A stretch of DNA of 20,300 bases from JALYOK01 sp031419835 (GCA_031419835.1 JANOLP010000277.1:1-20300); one strand, 5' to 3'. Shown: positions 8,133-16,496, counted from the first letter of the stretch. Notes: a model not told the origin generated them from the sequence alone. Program-made: numbers and translations.

Positions 8133-8980
8133 TTCGTCTTCCCGAGAAAAATTTCGTCGATACGGCCCCAGCTAAAATCAGCCAACAAATTGCGCAATTT
8201 AGATTCGGTTTTGCCTAAATTGACGTAGTGACGAAAACGCGTTTTCAGTTTCATGCCGCTGGGCCTCGGTTGATCTGGATCGATTTCCCAGGGATGGCAA
8301 TAAAAGATACAGGGTTGATTGTCAGATTGATTGACCCGCGTTATCGACCAGCATGATAGGCGATAGGGCAACAAACGAAAGTAACCCCCGCCTGCGGCGG
8401 GGAAGTTACGATTAAGTAGGCGAATTGTCGTCGCCGGCAATTCTAAAAGTGCTTTTGAATCATCCGGCTTAAATGCGAATCGTGGCGCGTTCGGCATTCC
8501 ATAGTGATCGTGGCGAATTGGATAAATGCTCGAGCTATATTGATAGCCGACTTCGCCTAAAGTATCCAGCGCCCATAAATTGTTTTCGCCAATGGAAAAA
8601 CTCGGTGCGCGATATCCAACGACGGATCGGCCAGATAAGTCTTCAAGAATTGTTTTCGCGTGTCGAATGTCTTCTGAAAACTCGGTTCGACTAAGGTCCG
8701 ATGCACGCTGATGGCCATATCCATGGCTCGCAAGTTCATGCCCTGCGGCGACAATGCGCTTGACCATCGCAGGGTAACGCTCAGCGACCCAGCCTAATGT
8801 GAAAAATGTTGCCTTTGAGTCAGTATCATCGAGCATGACCAACATCCGGTCGACGTTTCGTTCGACCCGGCAGGGTTGCTGATCCCAAGTTTGACGCGGG
8901 AAATGTGGCGCTAGAGCTGAGACTTGAAAATAGTCTTCGACATCGATGGAAAAAGCATTGCGGATGGGCAGCGTTGGCAT
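8129..8980 (-). CDS. XrtA-system polysaccharide deacetylase (TIGR03006-like)
   Basis: This 283-residue NodB-type (CE4) deacetylase is expected to remove N-acetyl groups from the exopolysaccharide or its precursor. Motifs: FSIDVEDYFQV (10-20; Asp13 as catalytic base, Asp16 as probable metal ligand), HELASHGYGH (81-90; metal ligands His86 and His90), GYRAPSFSI (122-130; Arg124), and near the C-terminus FYCHPWEID with the catalytic His. The DVEDYFQ form is typical of the exosortase A subgroup. No clear signal peptide is visible, so it may act in the cytoplasm or be exported another way. The ATG lies 12 bases after the epimerase stop without a good ribosome binding site, so translational coupling is likely. 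Its end overlaps the FemAB-like TTG start by 4 bases. Confidence 0.92.
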   Translation of the reverse strand: MPTLPIRNAFSIDVEDYFQVSALAPHFPRQTWDQQPCRVERNVDRMLVMLDDTDSKATFFTLGWVAERYPAMVKRIVAAGHELASHGYGHQRASDLSRTEFSEDIRHAKTILEDLSGRSVVGYRAPSFSIGENNLWALDTLGEVGYQYSSSIYPIRHDHYGMPNAPRFAFKPDDSKALLELPATTIRLLNRNFPAAGGGYFRLLPYRLSCWSITRVNQSDNQPCIFYCHPWEIDPDQPRPSGMKLKTRFRHYVNLGKTESKLRNLLADFSWGRIDEIFLGKTN

Positions 8981-8992
8981 TTGGTTATTTGG

Positions 8993-10138
8993 TTACGCGA
9001 CATGACGTTGTTCGGGATTTCCGAGCCAGTTGTGCAAGATAGCTGCGATTCGTAGCGCCGCGTTGCCGTCCCAAAATTCCGGAGACTTTCCTGCTTTCCC
9101 GCCGGTCCGCAGTAGATCAACTACGGCGTTGCGAATTTTTTCCGGATCGGTACCCGTAATTGTATTCGTACCTTCCGAAACGGTGATCGGGCGTTCGGTA
9201 TTGTGGCGTAACGTAATACACGGCACGCCGAGCGCTGTAGTTTCTTCTTGAATGCCGCCAGAATCCGTTAGTGCGACGCGGGCATCCTTCATCAACCCTA
9301 ACATTTCAAGATAACCCTGCGGTGGAAGCAACGCGATATTCTTAGAGGTGATCGACGCGAGCAGGCCACCGCCTTCGATTCTCGTGCGTGTGCGAGGGTG
9401 CACCGGAAAGATGATAGGCAGCGATTCGCTTATTTCAACTACCGTGTTTAGCAACACACGCAAAGTGTTGGGATCGTCCACATTGGAGGGACGATGCAGC
9501 GTGAGAATGCCGTAACCGCTATTACCTGCCAGAAAGTCTTCGGAAATTCCCGCCAGGCGCAGCGTTTCGCGTACTGGCGTGGCGTGCGGTAATTGATTCT
9601 TCAATGTATCAATCATGACGTTGCCAACAAAGTGAACGCGCTCGCTCGCAATTCCTTCGCGGCGCAAATTTTCCGCTGCGTCCCGCTCCGTTGTAAACAA
9701 GATATCCGAGATTTGATCGGTCAGCACCCGATTTACTTCTTCAGGCATACCGCGATCATAACTGCGCAAACCCGCCTCAACATGAATGACCTTTATGCCC
9801 ATTTTTGTTGCAACCAATGCGCATGCAATCGTTGAATTCACGTCACCAACGACCAGCACGGCATCTGGAGTTTCCTGCTGCAAAACCGGCTCAAATCGAC
9901 GCATGATTTCGGCAGTCTGAACGGCATGGGACGCAGAACCGACATCGAGATTGATATCAGGTTTAGGGATACCAAGAACCGAAAAGAACTGATCATTCAT
10001 AGCGCTATCATAATGCTGACCAGTATGCACCAGGCAAACGTGAAAAGGACTGTGACCAGCCTTCAAGGCTGTGATAACTGGCGCGATTTTCATTAGGTTT
10101 GGTCGCGCGCCGACCACACAAAGAATTTTCTTACTCAA
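8993..10138 (-). CDS. wecB: UDP-N-acetylglucosamine 2-epimerase (non-hydrolysing)
   Basis: This cytoplasmic enzyme interconverts UDP-GlcNAc and UDP-ManNAc, supplying a sugar donor for the glycan. It has 381 residues, normal for the family. The N-terminus reads CVVGARPNLMK (7-17, with Arg12). VVGDVNST has Asp99, VIHVEAGLRS has Glu121, MPEEVNR has Glu134, and LTLHRPSN has His215; these line up with the catalytic and substrate-binding residues of Escherichia coli WecB. TDSGGIQEE (291-299) and RHNTERP (311-317) bind the UDP part. It starts 2 bases after the ATPase stop and ends 12 bases before the deacetylase start. No ManNAc dehydrogenase (WecC) lies in the window, so UDP-ManNAc is either used as such or oxidised by an enzyme encoded elsewhere. 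Confidence 0.93.
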   Translation of the reverse strand: MSKKILCVVGARPNLMKIAPVITALKAGHSPFHVCLVHTGQHYDSAMNDQFFSVLGIPKPDINLDVGSASHAVQTAEIMRRFEPVLQQETPDAVLVVGDVNSTIACALVATKMGIKVIHVEAGLRSYDRGMPEEVNRVLTDQISDILFTTERDAAENLRREGIASERVHFVGNVMIDTLKNQLPHATPVRETLRLAGISEDFLAGNSGYGILTLHRPSNVDDPNTLRVLLNTVVEISESLPIIFPVHPRTRTRIEGGGLLASITSKNIALLPPQGYLEMLGLMKDARVALTDSGGIQEETTALGVPCITLRHNTERPITVSEGTNTITGTDPEKIRNAVVDLLRTGGKAGKSPEFWDGNAALRIAAILHNWLGNPEQRHVA

Positions 10139-10140
10139 AT

Positions 10141-11199
10141 CTATTGATCCTTGTTGTTGACGAACTTTTCGCCATCCGGTCGATCTGTTCGAAACCGCTT
10201 TAGTCCAGCGACCGAAAGTACTTCGCGCATAAGTTTGAGCATGGTGACTACGGACCGCTCCACTTGCCCTAGTCGCCTGTCCAGACTAGCCAAATTCCCG
10301 TCCAATTCAAGCTGCTTTATCTGGGCGACCGGCGAATTCGCGCCAAAACTAACCGGATTCAGTCCGGTTGGTTCGGAGTAGGGTACGGCCATTTCGTTCT
10401 TGATTTCGCCGACGACTTCGTTAACCGCGGCCGAGTCAATTTGATGCATTTCTTCCAGATACCCCATCAACAACAAGCGATCGCAAAGCGTATTGATTTT
10501 TCTCGGAATACCCGTCGCGTAATCGTGAACTGCTGCGAACGCATCGTCGGTAAAATGAGGGTCTCGATTCCAACCTACTGTGCGCATGCGGTGCTCGATA
10601 TACTCTCGTGTATCCAGCGCATCCATCGGCCCGAGGTGATACGACGCAGTCACGCGCTGTCGCAGCTGCTGCATTCCGTCGCTCGCCATGGTGAAACGAA
10701 ATTCCGGCTGACCCAGCAAGAAGCTTTGTAATAGGGATTTTTCCTGCGACTGGAAGTTTGACAGCATCCGCAATTCCTCTACGGCTCGGGGAGTAAGATT
10801 TTGCGCTTCGTCAACGATCAAGAGTGCGCGTTTACCGAGGTTTTGGCAATTGATCAGAAAGTTTTCCAGGCGCTTCAGTAAAGTGGCTTTATTATTGTCC
10901 TCGTGAGGAAGTCCAAATGCCGCCGCGACCATCCGCAACATATCGTCTGCGTCGAGTTGTGTACTGACAAGCTGTGCCGCTACAAGATTTTCACCCTGGA
11001 GTTTCTTAAACAGATGTCTTACGAGCGTCGTTTTGCCGGCGCCGACTTCTCCAGTTATAACAATAAAACCTTCGCCTTGATGTAGCCCATATTCAAGGTA
11101 TGACATCGCCCGCTTGTGTCCTTTACTCCCATAGAAAAAACTTGGGTCGGGACTCAGTTGGAAAGGCTTGGCACGCAGATGGTAGAAGGCTTCGTACAT
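10141..11199 (-). CDS. XrtA/PEP-CTERM-associated AAA ATPase (ExeA-like, TIGR03015)
   Basis: This 352-residue P-loop ATPase of the ExeA/AAA_22 type starts MYEAFYHLRAKPFQLSPDP, a characteristic opening of the group. The Walker A motif is GEVGAGKTT (50-58, Lys56) and Walker B is ALLIVDEAQ (125-133, Asp130-Glu131), followed by the sensor-like LLGQPEF (161-167) and a C-terminal lid. The last 80 residues are polar and may form a coiled-coil tail. The role is not established; the relative ExeA is an energy-using partner for assembling an outer-membrane secretion pore, so helping assemble the adjacent beta-barrel is a reasonable inference. It starts 7 bases after the barrel gene and stops 2 bases before wecB. 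Confidence 0.92.
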   Translation of the reverse strand: MYEAFYHLRAKPFQLSPDPSFFYGSKGHKRAMSYLEYGLHQGEGFIVITGEVGAGKTTLVRHLFKKLQGENLVAAQLVSTQLDADDMLRMVAAAFGLPHEDNNKATLLKRLENFLINCQNLGKRALLIVDEAQNLTPRAVEELRMLSNFQSQEKSLLQSFLLGQPEFRFTMASDGMQQLRQRVTASYHLGPMDALDTREYIEHRMRTVGWNRDPHFTDDAFAAVHDYATGIPRKINTLCDRLLLMGYLEEMHQIDSAAVNEVVGEIKNEMAVPYSEPTGLNPVSFGANSPVAQIKQLELDGNLASLDRRLGQVERSVVTMLKLMREVLSVAGLKRFRTDRPDGEKFVNNKDQ

Positions 11200-11206
11200 A
11201 TTGAAT

Positions 11207-12910
11207 TTAAAAAATCACAGACAAGGTGCCGAGAATGGCGTTTTCATCGTAGTCAATCGCATCAAAATTTGAGTTGCGGCGCGTATATCGATATCCGATT
11301 GAACCATTTGCCGCGGTGGAAAGCTTTCGCGCAAGCCCCAGATTTAGAATCGCCGAATTGTCTGTTCGTCCAATATCTACAAGGCGGGAGCTGTTGAGAT
11401 TCAATCCAAAGTTCGCTTCGTTACGTGGAGATAAGCGGTACGTCCATTGCGAACCAACGCCCGATTGCTTAACGACTCTGCTAAGCGCAAAATCGCCAGA
11501 AGCACTTAGGATACTTGTTCCCGTCGTTGCGGAATCTCGAACCGATCCAAATGCCGATAACGTCAATTGGCTTTTAGGAAAATCTAACGTCATTAGACCT
11601 TGCCATTTTTTTTCCAAAAATGCTGTGTTTGTTTGGAAATTGACTCCTTGAACAGCATCCGGGTCCCTACCGGTGGCCGCGTACTCTCTAGCCGCGGCGT
11701 CAACCAAGTTGCGCAGGGCTGCCTCGGATATTCCGGGCGTACGGGACCTAATTGTATCCTCCGCGAACTGTCTGTATGTTCCCACCGGCTGGCTGAATTG
11801 CGATCGACTAGTCGACAAATTTTGCTGATATGAAATATCCCACGATACCCGGCGCGCAGCATGCTTAAAGGTCAAGGCGTATGTGTTGCCAAAATAACGT
11901 CGCCCAGCGGAAATTGTGAGCGAAGTACGGCGAAGTGGGCGCCAGTCCGCGCCCAACGTCCAAAACGCACCTTCGGGTTTTTCGCCTGTTGTAACGTAGT
12001 CGTTTTTGTCATAACCGAACGACCCCGTCGCAAACAATTTAGGGAAAATTCGATACCGCAGATTTCCCGTCAAACTCGAAAACGTTGAGTCGGATGCGTT
12101 CTCGTAGCTGATTCGATCGTTGAGAAATTCTGCACCCCACCCCCAGTCCACAAACGCAGTACCACTATCCAATTTCAGTAGAAACCGATTGCCGGTACTA
12201 TTTGAGATTCCGGTATTTTGAGCGCTGCTACTCTGCTGGCTGAATGCATAACGGGCTTCTCCGACCGCTGTGTTACCGAATTTTTTGCGCAAGTACGGGG
12301 ATACAGAAAAGGAGCGAATGGTTTGATTGTTATTGTTGACCGAGGAATTTGACCCAATCGGGCCAAAGGCAGACACGGCCTGTTGACGGATAGTTGCGCG
12401 AGAGTCTACGAAAACCAAATCGTCAACTAACTCAAATACTCCTGACGCTCGAAGCTGGTGATTTAAAGTATTGCGATCGCGATCCCGCAAGTAGAAGAGA
12501 TTATTTAGGGAGTAATCAATTTCGACATCGGAATGGGACGCCTTGTTCTTGATCGAGACGCCCGGACTAATTTCCGACACTAGTTCGGATCGTTCGCTAC
12601 CCTTTCTAGTGAGCGCAATATTGTCGGAATACGTTTCTCGTACTGTGATATTTGGCTCAATTTGCCACCCCCCGCGCACCGCGGCAGAAGCCTGCGTAGT
12701 ACTAGTTCCACTTACAACAGGCACTTCTTGCGCGTTCGTGCCCACCACAGAAATTAGCAAAACGCCCGCCATCAAGTAAGGCGGTGGCGTTCTCGCCGAT
12801 TTTACTTTTAGACACTCACGCGTCGGTGGCTCTGAATGTTTTTGTCGGCAATGCAAATGGTTAAGGCCGAACCATCTATTGCTTGCCATAGGCGCCGTAA
12901 TAGGACCCAT
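11207..12910 (-). CDS. PEP-CTERM system-associated outer-membrane beta-barrel protein (TIGR03016-like)
   Basis: This protein of up to 567 residues fits a secreted outer-membrane barrel. A hydrophobic stretch (MAGVLLISVVGTNAQ, about 47-61) with cleavage near NAQ-EVP is followed by WQIEPNITVRETYSDNIALT, typical of this group, and then by amphipathic strands ending IDYDENAILGTLSVIF, with the terminal aromatic residue expected of a barrel. Its place between the tyrosine kinase and the AAA ATPase is the usual one. It may be an outer-membrane partner of glycan export, but function is not established. The start is uncertain. ATGs at 12910 and 12889 both lie inside the 3' end of the kinase gene without a good ribosome binding site and give a long pre-signal segment, while the Met at 12772 leaves almost no n-region. 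Confidence 0.85.
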   Translation of the reverse strand: MGPITAPMASNRWFGLNHLHCRQKHSEPPTRECLKVKSARTPPPYLMAGVLLISVVGTNAQEVPVVSGTSTTQASAAVRGGWQIEPNITVRETYSDNIALTRKGSERSELVSEISPGVSIKNKASHSDVEIDYSLNNLFYLRDRDRNTLNHQLRASGVFELVDDLVFVDSRATIRQQAVSAFGPIGSNSSVNNNNQTIRSFSVSPYLRKKFGNTAVGEARYAFSQQSSSAQNTGISNSTGNRFLLKLDSGTAFVDWGWGAEFLNDRISYENASDSTFSSLTGNLRYRIFPKLFATGSFGYDKNDYVTTGEKPEGAFWTLGADWRPLRRTSLTISAGRRYFGNTYALTFKHAARRVSWDISYQQNLSTSRSQFSQPVGTYRQFAEDTIRSRTPGISEAALRNLVDAAAREYAATGRDPDAVQGVNFQTNTAFLEKKWQGLMTLDFPKSQLTLSAFGSVRDSATTGTSILSASGDFALSRVVKQSGVGSQWTYRLSPRNEANFGLNLNSSRLVDIGRTDNSAILNLGLARKLSTAANGSIGYRYTRRNSNFDAIDYDENAILGTLSVIF

Positions 12911-13865
12911 AGTAACTATTGCCGGGCAAATAATTACCTTTGTTGAGTAACATTCCGACGATATCGCAATGTTCCAAGTGTTTTAGTGCTTCTCGCAAGG
13001 CCTCATGCGTGGTTTTCTGGGCTTCAACCACAACTACAATTTGTCCCATGTAACTTGCCAGGACACGCGCCTCGCTCGTTGCAAGTAAAGGCGGCGAGTC
13101 GAAAATAATGATGCGGTCAGAATAGCGTTGACCCATTTCTTCGATCAGTCTACGCATGGCAACACTTGCCAACAATTCGGTTGAATATCGATGACCGCGC
13201 CCCGCTGGAAGCAATGTTAGTTTTTCAACATTCGTCTTGATTAGCACATCGGCAAGCTGCAAAGACTCATCTAACAACAAATCCATGAGCCCCCGGTCGG
13301 CTTTGAGTCCAAGTAGCCCCGGGACAGATGGTTTAGCAACGTCCGCGTCCACCAGAAGAACTGTGTGGTCCATTTCCATCGCAATACTCATTGCAAGATT
13401 CACTGAGCTAAAGCTCTTACCTTCGCCTGGCAGCGAACTTGTGACCATGATGAGATTACCATTTTTCACCGGCGCCACGCCCTGATTGAATGCATTCATT
13501 ATCAAGGGACGCTTAATCTGTCGATATTCTTCAGCAATCGTGCTGCGCTCCCCGTCAGGAGTAATCATTCCTGCCTGCTTTAATCTGGCGAGATTGATCA
13601 TTCCGGCCGGCGAAACTTGCGACATAGTCGGTTCGCGGCGAGCTTTTGTGAGATCGAGCATCGACGGCACCGCGTGGCTAGTGGATGACGCAACTGGCGC
13701 GCCAGAAGGCGTGGCAGACTCCGCAAGATTATCTTTGAATTTACCCGCCGCACGCTCAATGGAAGTATCGGGCGAAACAGGTGTAGCAACCTCGATAGGA
13801 CTCGCGCCCGGAATTTCTCGACCGGTTTCTGCTATTCGTCCCGCAGCTCTTTCAATTAGGCTCAA
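12876..13865 (-). CDS. BY-type tyrosine kinase, PEP-CTERM/exopolysaccharide system (TIGR03018-like)
   Basis: This 329-residue cytoplasmic BY-kinase regulates exopolysaccharide chain length through the adjacent Wzz-like membrane protein. About 115 low-complexity residues precede the catalytic domain, beginning MSLIERAAGRI as usual for the group. Walker A is SSLPGEGKS (143-151, Lys150), Walker A' is LLVDADVAKPS (170-180, Asp173 and Asp175), and Walker B is IIIFDSPP (252-259, Asp256). The C-terminal tail carries the autophosphorylated tyrosine cluster: Tyr312, 318, 319, 322, 323 and 326. The start is TTG at 13865, backed by AAAGGAAG ending 5 bases upstream. Kinase and membrane activator are separate proteins, as in Gram-positive systems and in exosortase A loci. 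The tyrosine codons overlap the first two possible starts of the barrel gene. Confidence 0.93.
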   Translation of the reverse strand: MSLIERAAGRIAETGREIPGASPIEVATPVSPDTSIERAAGKFKDNLAESATPSGAPVASSTSHAVPSMLDLTKARREPTMSQVSPAGMINLARLKQAGMITPDGERSTIAEEYRQIKRPLIMNAFNQGVAPVKNGNLIMVTSSLPGEGKSFSSVNLAMSIAMEMDHTVLLVDADVAKPSVPGLLGLKADRGLMDLLLDESLQLADVLIKTNVEKLTLLPAGRGHRYSTELLASVAMRRLIEEMGQRYSDRIIIFDSPPLLATSEARVLASYMGQIVVVVEAQKTTHEALREALKHLEHCDIVGMLLNKGNYLPGNSYYGSYYGAYGKQ

Positions 13866-13903
13866 AGGTACTTCCTTTTTTATCTGATTTTTAGCGACTC
13901 AAA

Positions 13904-15568
13904 TCACAGATTGGTCAGCGTGCGCACTTTGCTAATAATTGCATCATCCCTTAGGAGATTCGCGGTCATCATTGCGCCATACATGCACAGCAATCCGAGA
14001 CAAGTTGCCGCATACACTATCGTACGTCTACGTGATTTGCGCCTTTGCTCTGGCGTCCAAATCATTGACACGCTTCCAAGTAGAGGTAATCCCGTGAATT
14101 CTCTCAAAGCATCGCGATCGCTAAACATCGGTCGAATTTGGCTCATTGCAAAGGCCAGCGAAATTCCACTTAAGAGCCCGCCGAGGAGCACAAGAGTATA
14201 TAACAGCGGCCTATTCGGGCTGCTCGGCGCAAGGGGTACCCGAGGAGGGTCGATTACGCGAAAGTCCATGCCCCCGGTACCGGCATCCATTTCGTTCGAC
14301 ATAGTAGCCGACTCGCGCCGCGCCAAAAGTTTCTCGTAATTGGCCTTGTTTACCTCATAGTCGCGGTTAAGTTGGCTGAGTTCTGCCTCGACTTGAGGAA
14401 CCATCGTGGCTTGGTTTTTTAGATCCGACAATCGGTTCTGAAACTCATTGACCCGCGCTTTCATCGAAGCAACCGTCGCCTCGGCTTCGCCAAGTGCAAC
14501 CTTTAGTTGCTGAAACACGGGATTCAGATTTTGCCGCCGCGTTTGCATTACATTTTTTTCGCCAGATGCCTTTGCTTCCTCGGCGTGTTTTGCCTGTTCG
14601 ATTTCTTCGTCAACTTTAGCCGCCTGGTTTTCTTTCTCTTTTTGATCTTGAAGTTGGGCAAGGATGCGTTTGGTCGCCAAGATATCGGGGTGTTGCTCCG
14701 TATACTTTAAACGATAGGCATCAAGATTTTTTTCCAATGACTGGATACGCTCATCCAATTCGGGATTGCGTTTATAGCCGGACCTATTTCTTTCCGCCTC
14801 GGCGACTTCCGACGGGGTTTCGTCGGGAAGCAGAATGGGATCTTCGCCGGCCACCTGAGATTTAATTGCATCTCGCCCGTTTTCGGCTTCCTTCAACTCT
14901 AACTGGGCTTGATTTAGTCGTGCGCTCGCCTCCGACAGACGACCATAATAATTCTGCTTATCGTCAGGCATGATGCCCATATTCTTTTGTTTGAAGTCCT
15001 TGAGGGAGTTTTCCGCAAGGACCAGTTTTTGTTCGTAGGACTTAATTTGTTCGTCCAAGAACCGACGTGCCGATTCACTGTCTTTTCGCTTATCTCCCAA
15101 ACTACTTTCGACAAATATGTTTACAAGTGCCTGAACTACTTTTTTTGCTTGTCCCGGATGACTATCCCAGTAAGTTAACGAAAATAAATTGTCTTTTCCC
15201 GTACCAATAAGTTGAATTCGGGCTTGGAGCATATCAATTAGCTCTTCTTTTTCGGAGTTGTTTTTCGCCCTAATGTCGAGGTCCGAATTTCGCAACACTT
15301 TCTCTAAGTTTGGACGCGTAATTAATGTACGCGCAATCATCCCAACCTGCTGATCTAGATTAGGCTTTACCGCGAGTCCCTGCATTAGTGGGCCTAAAAT
15401 CGAAGTAGTGTCGACGTAAATCCGAGCCGATGCTTCAAATTTACTGGGCATCGAAGTTACAAGAGCCCACCCGCTAAGCGAAACAATCCATGCGGTAGCC
15501 AGCGCGTACCAGCGATGGCGCCACATCGCGCGTAAATAACCACTCAGCTGCCCAATAATTTCATGCAT
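13904..15568 (-). CDS. Wzz-type chain length determinant, XrtA system (TIGR03007-like)
   Basis: This 554-residue inner-membrane polysaccharide co-polymerase sets glycan length and activates the tyrosine kinase. It has a first membrane span at about 20-38, then a Wzz domain (KFEASARIYVDTTSILGP), then long periplasmic coiled coils (about 160-430, rich in Glu, Lys, Gln and Ala). A proline-rich motif PRVPLAPSSPNRP (442-454) precedes the second span (about 455-475). A further hydrophobic span at about 516-537 (after RRKSRRR) gives three predicted spans, so the C-terminal 17 residues may be periplasmic rather than cytoplasmic. It starts 43 bases after the export lipoprotein gene and ends 38 bases before the kinase start. 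Confidence 0.93.
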   Translation of the reverse strand: MHEIIGQLSGYLRAMWRHRWYALATAWIVSLSGWALVTSMPSKFEASARIYVDTTSILGPLMQGLAVKPNLDQQVGMIARTLITRPNLEKVLRNSDLDIRAKNNSEKEELIDMLQARIQLIGTGKDNLFSLTYWDSHPGQAKKVVQALVNIFVESSLGDKRKDSESARRFLDEQIKSYEQKLVLAENSLKDFKQKNMGIMPDDKQNYYGRLSEASARLNQAQLELKEAENGRDAIKSQVAGEDPILLPDETPSEVAEAERNRSGYKRNPELDERIQSLEKNLDAYRLKYTEQHPDILATKRILAQLQDQKEKENQAAKVDEEIEQAKHAEEAKASGEKNVMQTRRQNLNPVFQQLKVALGEAEATVASMKARVNEFQNRLSDLKNQATMVPQVEAELSQLNRDYEVNKANYEKLLARRESATMSNEMDAGTGGMDFRVIDPPRVPLAPSSPNRPLLYTLVLLGGLLSGISLAFAMSQIRPMFSDRDALREFTGLPLLGSVSMIWTPEQRRKSRRRTIVYAATCLGLLCMYGAMMTANLLRDDAIISKVRTLTNL

Positions 15569-15611
15569 GAATCGACCCTGACAAAACGACTATGTAAACA
15601 AGTTAAGGCGA

Positions 15612-16247
15612 CTAAAACCAACTTTCCGGAATGACTAGCACATCTCCGGGACGCATTTCAATGTTGGCGGAAATATCGCCTTCTTTAATCAGGTCTTCTA
15701 GTCGAACGGCGAACTGTCGACTTTTACCATTAACGGCGCGCAACACGCTTGCCCCATTACCATTAGCGAATTCAGTTAGCCCGCCGACGGCAATGATCAC
15801 GTCAAGTAGCGTCATCTTTTCCTTATATGGAAGTGCCTGGGGTTTAGCGGCCTGGCCGACCACACGAATTTGTTCGCTAAACGGCCCCGCGAAATTGGTG
15901 ACGATGACAGATACAATAGGGTCCTGGATATATTTCGAGAGCGCTTTCTCTATATCACGCGCCAATTGAGTAGTGGTTTTGCCACTAGCATGGATGTCCT
16001 CAACGAGTGGTGTAGTGAACTTACCGTCAGGACGAACTGGAACGGACGTTGATACTTCAGGGTTGCGCCACACTACTATGTTTAGTACATCCCCCGGGCC
16101 AACAAGGTATTCCGCGGCAGCCGCCGAATCCGCGCGTGCCGGCGCAAAAGGATGGCCTTGCTGCGCACAACCCGAAAACCAAGAGAAAACTACGCAAAAA
16201 AATATTGGAGCAAGTTTAAGCAACATGTTGGACTTAAGCTCTTTCAC
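15612..16247 (-). CDS. polysaccharide export lipoprotein, Wza-like (XrtA system, TIGR03027-like)
   Basis: This 211-residue outer-membrane export lipoprotein is the first gene of the minus-strand operon. The signal peptide (hydrophobic APIFFCVVFSWF) ends in the lipobox FSGC with acylated Cys27. The Poly_export domain covers about 46-118 (YLVGPGDVLNIVVWRNPE), followed by a single SLBB-type domain (about 124-205: IRVVGQAAKPQALPY, VGGLTEFANGN, MRPGDVLVIPES). It is shorter than E. coli Wza and lacks the C-terminal transmembrane helix, as usual for the exosortase A type; this is one reason to suspect the barrel gene supplies the membrane part. The start is GTG at 16247, with GGAGA 7 bases upstream; the ATG at 16226 lacks such a site and would shorten the n-region. 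Confidence 0.93.
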   Translation of the reverse strand: MKELKSNMLLKLAPIFFCVVFSWFSGCAQQGHPFAPARADSAAAAEYLVGPGDVLNIVVWRNPEVSTSVPVRPDGKFTTPLVEDIHASGKTTTQLARDIEKALSKYIQDPIVSVIVTNFAGPFSEQIRVVGQAAKPQALPYKEKMTLLDVIIAVGGLTEFANGNGASVLRAVNGKSRQFAVRLEDLIKEGDISANIEMRPGDVLVIPESWF

Positions 16248-16335
16248 CAGGGGTTCTCCGGAGAGTTGAATAAGATTGGTACTTGCTCGAAAGTTCGAGA
16301 ATTCAGCCCAAACTATACGGGCCTCAATACACTCA

Positions 16336-16363
16336 AAGGTAGCGTAAAGATGCGCATTGTCAA
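16336..16363 (-). promoter_or_regulatory. candidate sigma-70 promoter for the exopolysaccharide operon
   Basis: On the minus strand a perfect -35 hexamer TTGACA (16363-16358) is followed after 16 bases by TACCTT (16341-16336), a poor -10 matching the first two and last positions of TATAAT. A better -10-like TATAGT lies downstream at 16317-16312 but has no good -35 at the right distance. The predicted start would leave a leader of roughly 80 bases before the GTG of the export lipoprotein gene. Confidence 0.3.
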
Positions 16364-16455
16364 CCCTTTAGCCTTTTTGCCGCAAGTGTTTTTTTCTCAA
16401 TGTCCTAGATTTCGACCGTGTCAAACCGTCTCTTTACAATCGCATAGACGAGATT

Positions 16456-16472
16456 TAGAATGTTCTATAGAA
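16456..16472. promoter_or_regulatory. alternating TAGAA/TTCTA motif, candidate operator
   Basis: Three alternating half-sites sit in 17 bases: TAGAA (16456-16460), TTCTA (16463-16467) and TAGAA (16468-16472). The last two form the perfect 10-base palindrome TTCTATAGAA (16463-16472). The site lies about 140 bases before the synthase ATG and about 210 bases before the export gene GTG, so a regulator bound here could serve both directions. The AT-rich context raises the chance of coincidence. Confidence 0.3.
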
Positions 16473-16496
16473 GTTTATCGTGTAGACTGCATTAAA

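Noticed and set aside
7854..8228. Plus-strand open frames opposite the FemAB-like and deacetylase genes
   Set aside because: They are shadows of two well-supported genes; the translations are Cys/Arg-rich and without motifs.
13486..13887. Plus-strand open frame of 133 codons opposite the kinase N-terminal region
   Set aside because: It is antisense to a well-supported kinase gene, has no family motif, and arises from the Ala/Pro/Ser-rich low-complexity linker.
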